Assembly: GCA_003246795.1 (NCBI GenBank)
Contig: QKCS01000120.1
Coordinates: 1-9,765, forward strand
Reading direction: 5' to 3'
DNA from: Alphaproteobacteria bacterium
Lineage (GTDB): Bacteria > Pseudomonadota > Alphaproteobacteria > Micropepsales > Micropepsaceae
DNA length: 9,765 nt
Part shown: positions 6,636 through 9,765 of the stretch, in pieces
How positions within the stretch are numbered: position 1 is the stretch's first letter
Layout of the letters: every line of letters begins with the position of its first letter
Made by a program: the position numbers and the translations under genes
Notes under the pieces: generated by a model
What the model was told of the DNA's origin: nothing
The model's input: only the letters and a program-made list of their open reading frames with translations
Database searches by the model: none

Positions 6636-7826
6636 ATGGCCCGCATTCTGTTCCTCGCTCATAGGTATCCTTACCCGCCGAACAAAGGCGACAGGATCCG
6701 CGCCTTCCACATCGCCGAGCATTTGCTCAAGAGGCACGAGGTCGCGCTGGGTTTCACGGTGACGCCCGGCGACGGCGAGCCTGACATGGCGTGGGCGCGG
6801 AAGTTCGCCGCTGCCTATTGCGGCCGGATTTCGACCGCCGACCGTTTACTGCGGACCGGGATTGCGGCGGTGACGGGCGGCGCGCTGAGCGTCGCCGCTT
6901 TCCGTCACGGCGGACTTTCGCGTTGGGTCGCGCGGTACGCAGCCGAGCAACGGCCGGACCTCGTTTACGTCTTCTCGTCGGCGATGGCCCAGTACGTGCC
7001 GCAGGGCTTGCGGGTCATCATGGATTTCGTGGACGTCGATTCCGAGAAATGGCGGCAATACGGCGAGATGCAGCCCGCGTCGCGCGCCTGGTTCTATCGG
7101 ATGGAAGCCGCGCGTCTGCTCGCTTTCGACCGCGCGCAGGCTGCGCGGGCGGCGGCCTCGATCTTTGTTTCCGAGGACGAGAAGCGCATCTTCGACAAGC
7201 TGTCGCCCGAAACGGCGGCGAAGCACCTGGCAATCGCCAATGGCGTCGACGTCGCGTTCTTCGACCCGGCGAAGGTACAGCCGTGCGCCAACGCGCAGCC
7301 TACGATCGTCTTCGTCGGCATGATGGACTATTGGCCGAACATCGATGCGGTGGCGTGGTTCGCCAAGGACATCCTGCCACTGGTGCGCCGGCGGCATGCG
7401 AATGCACGCTTCCAAATCGTCGGCGCGCGACCCACACCGGCCGTTGCGGCGTTGGCGTCGCCTTCACGCATCGAAGTCACGGGCGCCGTGGACGACGTCC
7501 GCCCTTATGTCGCGGGCGCCGACGTCGTAGTCGCACCGCTGCGTATTGCGCGCGGGATCCAGAACAAGGTCCTTGAAGGAATGGCGATGGCGCGGCCGAT
7601 GGTAACGACGGCGGGCGCGCTCGAGGGCATCAATGCGGAACGCGGCCGCGATCTCTTGACCGGCGAGACGCCGGCCGAAATTGCCGACGCCGTCGTCAGC
7701 ATCCTCGACAAGCGTGCGCCCGACAACCTTGGGGACGCGGCGCGCGCCTTCGTTCTCAACCGCCACGAGTGGCGCGCGAACCTGCGCAAACTTGATGAGT
7801 TGATCGCGCGCGTCGTTGGGACCTGA
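6636..7826 (+). CDS. Stp1-type glycosyltransferase of XrtA/PEP-CTERM loci
   Basis: GT-B fold glycosyltransferase of 396 residues, the usual length for the sugar transferase family TIGR03087 found in exosortase-linked exopolysaccharide loci. The N terminus RILFLAHRYPYPPNKGDRIR (3-22) is the family hallmark. DFVDVDSEKW (130-139) follows, then FVSEDEKRIF (177-186) and NGVDVAFFDP (202-211). The C-terminal donor domain begins at about 223 with IVFVGMMDYWPN (224-235) and includes APLRIARGIQNKVLEGMAMA (300-319), the nucleotide-sugar-binding region. I chose the ATG at 6636 because the family motif begins two residues later; an in-frame TTG at 6561 would add 25 residues unlike the family. The gene is divergent from the amidotransferase gene and convergent with the FemAB-like gene. 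It probably extends the lipid-linked repeat unit on the cytoplasmic face; the sugar is unknown. Confidence 0.93.
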   Translation: MARILFLAHRYPYPPNKGDRIRAFHIAEHLLKRHEVALGFTVTPGDGEPDMAWARKFAAAYCGRISTADRLLRTGIAAVTGGALSVAAFRHGGLSRWVARYAAEQRPDLVYVFSSAMAQYVPQGLRVIMDFVDVDSEKWRQYGEMQPASRAWFYRMEAARLLAFDRAQAARAAASIFVSEDEKRIFDKLSPETAAKHLAIANGVDVAFFDPAKVQPCANAQPTIVFVGMMDYWPNIDAVAWFAKDILPLVRRRHANARFQIVGARPTPAVAALASPSRIEVTGAVDDVRPYVAGADVVVAPLRIARGIQNKVLEGMAMARPMVTTAGALEGINAERGRDLLTGETPAEIADAVVSILDKRAPDNLGDAARAFVLNRHEWRANLRKLDELIARVVGT

Positions 7827-7831
7827 CGTTC

Positions 7832-7918
7832 GTGCAAATCGTCTCGTTGATACCCGGCGCGACGGAGATCGACGCGGTGGCCGGAACGTGCGCGGCGGCT
7901 TTGTTCTGGTTTGTGTGA
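7832..7918 (+). pseudogene. Relic resembling the N terminus of a cobalamin-binding (BtuF-like) protein
   Basis: Five bases after the Stp1 stop codon, a GTG opens a 28-residue frame that starts VQIVSLIPGATEI. This closely resembles the conserved start of B12/iron substrate-binding-type proteins (PF01497), which typically read RIVSLxPSATEIxxALG. The similarity ends at about residue 14-18, and the frame closes at 7918. No continuation is visible in the other two frames before the convergent FemAB-like gene ends at 7923. The likeliest reading is the stump of a gene once co-directional with the glycosyltransferase and removed by a deletion or rearrangement. It might also be a chance match over 13 residues, but the position of the start codon and the exact motif argue for a true relic. 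It would have no binding function. Confidence 0.5.
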
Positions 7919-7922
7919 CGCC

Positions 7923-8948
7923 TCAACCGAGGTACGGGCTGATGAACGACGAGAGCGTGTTCGCGACCGGCACCGGCAGCTTGCGCCAGACCTCGATCAG
8001 CTGCGCATAGCGAGGATTCGTGGGGTTGACATTCGGAAGCGTGTCTCGCCTGAGCAGAAGATACTGATGCGCGATGGGGCGCGGTTCGAAGCCCCAGTTC
8101 TTCTTGAACGAATAGGGTCCGGTGCCGAGCTTGCTGCGGCCGAAATCGAAGATCTTCGCCCCACGACCGACGGCGTGGCGCATGAGTCGCCAGTACATGA
8201 GATCGTTGGTGCCGGCGGCGCGCGCCGCCGGGTCGCTGCCCGTGTAGTAGGGATAGACGCGATCGCGGAAATAATAGGACAGCACGCTTGAGAGCGGACG
8301 ACCGTTTTTCCAGATCGTGAGAATGTCGGCGTTGCCCGGGAACACTTCCAAGATCGCGGCGAAAAACCGCTTGGGGAAGACGGGGGTTCCGTGATCACGC
8401 ACGGTGCGCGCGAAGAGCGCAAAGAATGTGTCGATGTCTTGATCGACGGTGACCCGGAACGGAGCTTCGATCGCCTTGCGCACCACGGCGCGCTGCTTTC
8501 GCGGGATCTGCAGGAGATTCTTCGGCTCGTCCGCGTCCATTTCGCGTTCGAATCCGGCGTAGAGATCGTCCTTCCCCGTCCAGCCCTCGGCCGGCCCCGC
8601 ATCCCGGAGTTCGACATATTCCGCCCCGACCGCGCGGCCGATGCGCTCGGCCTCCTCGAGCAGGCGCGCGCGCGTCTCTTCGTCATCGCACAAAGGGCCG
8701 CCGCCGACGCAGAAGGCGTTCGAGACGAGCGCATGGCCGAACAGCATGCTCTTGATTTCGACGAGCGGGAGGACGCCCGTCACGGTTCCATTCCGCTCCG
8801 CCATGACGAAATGCGTGCGGTGGCCGTAGGCCTTCTTCATCACGTCGGCCCAGCCCGCGAGATGAAAGAACGTGCCGTCGGGGTGCGCGGCAACGAAAGC
8901 GTCCCAGCGCGCGCGAGCGGCCGGGGCCAAGGCGACGAGTTCGAGCAT
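7923..8948 (-). CDS. FemAB-like protein of XrtA/PEP-CTERM loci
   Basis: The 341-residue product matches in length and content the FemAB family associated with exosortase A loci (TIGR03019). FemAB relatives have a tandem GNAT-type fold and transfer an acyl or aminoacyl group; in these loci the acceptor is not known, and a role in modifying the exopolysaccharide or its lipid-linked precursor is inferred. Visible features: FHLAGWADVMKKAYGH (28-43), VGGGPLCDD (81-89), LLQIPRKQRAVVRKAIE (145-161), DHGTPVFPKRFF (185-196) and the C-terminal core FDFGRSKLGTG (267-277) with FKKNWGFEP (281-289). No signal peptide or membrane segment is seen. The ATG at 8948 shares its A with the TGA of the deacetylase gene (TGATG) and has no Shine-Dalgarno, so translation is probably coupled. 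The frame stays open far upstream, inside the deacetylase gene, but that part is antiphase noise. Confidence 0.92.
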   Translation of the reverse strand: MLELVALAPAARARWDAFVAAHPDGTFFHLAGWADVMKKAYGHRTHFVMAERNGTVTGVLPLVEIKSMLFGHALVSNAFCVGGGPLCDDEETRARLLEEAERIGRAVGAEYVELRDAGPAEGWTGKDDLYAGFEREMDADEPKNLLQIPRKQRAVVRKAIEAPFRVTVDQDIDTFFALFARTVRDHGTPVFPKRFFAAILEVFPGNADILTIWKNGRPLSSVLSYYFRDRVYPYYTGSDPAARAAGTNDLMYWRLMRHAVGRGAKIFDFGRSKLGTGPYSFKKNWGFEPRPIAHQYLLLRRDTLPNVNPTNPRYAQLIEVWRKLPVPVANTLSSFISPYLG

Positions 8949-9765
8949 CACATGGCCGGGTTGTCGGCGAAGACGCGGTCGATACGATCCCAGCGGAAAT
9001 CGCGCAAGAGGCTCTTCAAGCGCGGCAGCGTGCGGCTCAGGTTCAGATAGTGGCGGACGCGCGACTTCAAGGCGACGCCCGCGGGACGCGGCTGGTCCGG
9101 ATCGACTTCCCAGGGGTGCAGGTAGAAGATCGCCGGCCGGCCTTCGCGTTCGTTGATATGCGCGATCGCGCGGCGAAACGCGGCATACGGCGCGAAGCGG
9201 AAGTAGCCGCCGCCGCCGCACGGAATGTTGCGGCCCGCGACGCGGATGGTCGAGATCGGATACTCCCAGAAGTCCGCCGTGCCCTCGGGGCGATAGGCGA
9301 AGCGCGGTGCATCCGGGTTCGAATAGTTGTCGTGCGCGACCGGATAGACCGACGACGAATACGCGTAGCCCTCTTCTTCCAGGATCTTGAACGCCCACGG
9401 CGTCGCGGCGCTCACGGAGAACGTGGCGGCGCGGTAGCCGCGGATGCGGGCACCTGAGATGTCCTCCAAGATCTTCTTTGTCCGCGCGACGTCGGCGCGA
9501 AACTCTTCCGGCGTCTGGTCGTCGACCCGATGATGGGCGTAGCCGTGACTGCCCAGTTCGTGCCCCTCCGCCACAATGCGGCGTACGATCGACGGATGAC
9601 GCTCGGCGATCCAGCCAAGCGTAAAGAACGTGGCGTACGTGCGATGCTCGGCCATCAGGTCGAGGAGTAGATTCGTGTTGCGTTCGACGCGGGATTCGTA
9701 GCGATCCCAGCCCGTGCGATCGCAAACATCCGCGAATGCCTGCACCTGGAAGTAGTCCTCCACGT
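8948..9765 (-). CDS. Polysaccharide deacetylase of XrtA/PEP-CTERM loci (5' end outside window)
   Basis: Carbohydrate esterase family 4 (NodB-fold) protein of the PEP-CTERM-locus subfamily (TIGR03006, with C-terminal DUF3473). It probably removes acetyl groups from amino sugars of the exopolysaccharide. Counting from the GTG at 9763, 271 residues are visible. That codon is very likely an internal Val, because the family begins with a D-V-E-D-Y-F-Q-V motif whose first residues lie past the window edge. Visible motifs: VEDYFQV (1-7), TYATFFTLGW (42-51), the metal-binding HELGSHGYAHH (68-78, with H73 and H77), RGYRAATFS (108-116), DFWEYP (164-169), CGGGGYFR (182-189) and FYLHPWEVDPDQPR (213-226). 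No key residue is missing. It is the upstream partner of the FemAB-like gene, with a stop/start overlap of one base. Its promoter is outside the window. Confidence 0.93.
   Translation of the reverse strand, partial: VEDYFQVQAFADVCDRTGWDRYESRVERNTNLLLDLMAEHRTYATFFTLGWIAERHPSIVRRIVAEGHELGSHGYAHHRVDDQTPEEFRADVARTKKILEDISGARIRGYRAATFSVSAATPWAFKILEEEGYAYSSSVYPVAHDNYSNPDAPRFAYRPEGTADFWEYPISTIRVAGRNIPCGGGGYFRFAPYAAFRRAIAHINEREGRPAIFYLHPWEVDPDQPRPAGVALKSRVRHYLNLSRTLPRLKSLLRDFRWDRIDRVFADNPAM

Noticed and set aside
8949..9725. Upstream extension of the FemAB-like frame to give a 600-residue protein
   Set aside because: The extra residues are an out-of-phase reading of the deacetylase gene. The FemAB family starts at the ATG at 8948, which overlaps the deacetylase stop.

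Overview
The window is GC-rich DNA (long shadow ORFs in all frames, strong G/C preference at codon third positions), most consistent with an alphaproteobacterium. The protein families identify it as part of an exopolysaccharide locus of the exosortase A (XrtA)/PEP-CTERM-associated type. The markers are an EpsB-type polyprenyl glycosylphosphotransferase, an XrtA-type glutamine-dependent amidotransferase, an Stp1-type glycosyltransferase, a FemAB-like protein and a DUF3473-type polysaccharide deacetylase. No exosortase, PEP-CTERM protein, Wzx/Wzy or chain-length regulator lies in the window, so those parts must be elsewhere if they exist. I see no tRNA, rRNA, CRISPR array or insertion sequence.

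Layout from left to right. Minus strand: wecB (UDP-GlcNAc 2-epimerase, cut by the left edge) and the initiating sugar transferase. Then comes a roughly 410-bp divergent intergenic region with an 18-bp tandem repeat containing a dyad and a separate 7-bp inverted repeat. Plus strand: a GT4 glycosyltransferase starting with TTG and a small one-helix membrane protein. Minus strand: the amidotransferase gene, split by a frameshift near 5249. Plus strand: an Stp1-like glycosyltransferase followed by a 28-codon fragment that resembles the N terminus of a cobalamin-binding (BtuF-like) protein. Minus strand: the FemAB-like gene and, translationally coupled upstream of it, the polysaccharide deacetylase (cut by the right edge).

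How the genes probably work together (inference): WecB supplies UDP-ManNAc. The sugar transferase loads the first sugar phosphate on undecaprenyl phosphate, and the two cytoplasmic glycosyltransferases extend the repeat unit. The amidotransferase, if functional, would amidate a sugar acid or similar group. The FemAB-like protein and deacetylase would modify the glycan further. Strand orientation changes five times in under 10 kb, so the locus is at least five transcription units rather than one operon. The points most worth a second look are the frameshifted amidotransferase, the BtuF-like relic, the tandem dyad upstream of the sugar transferase and the uncharacterised small membrane protein. 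I found no convincing wholly new system here.
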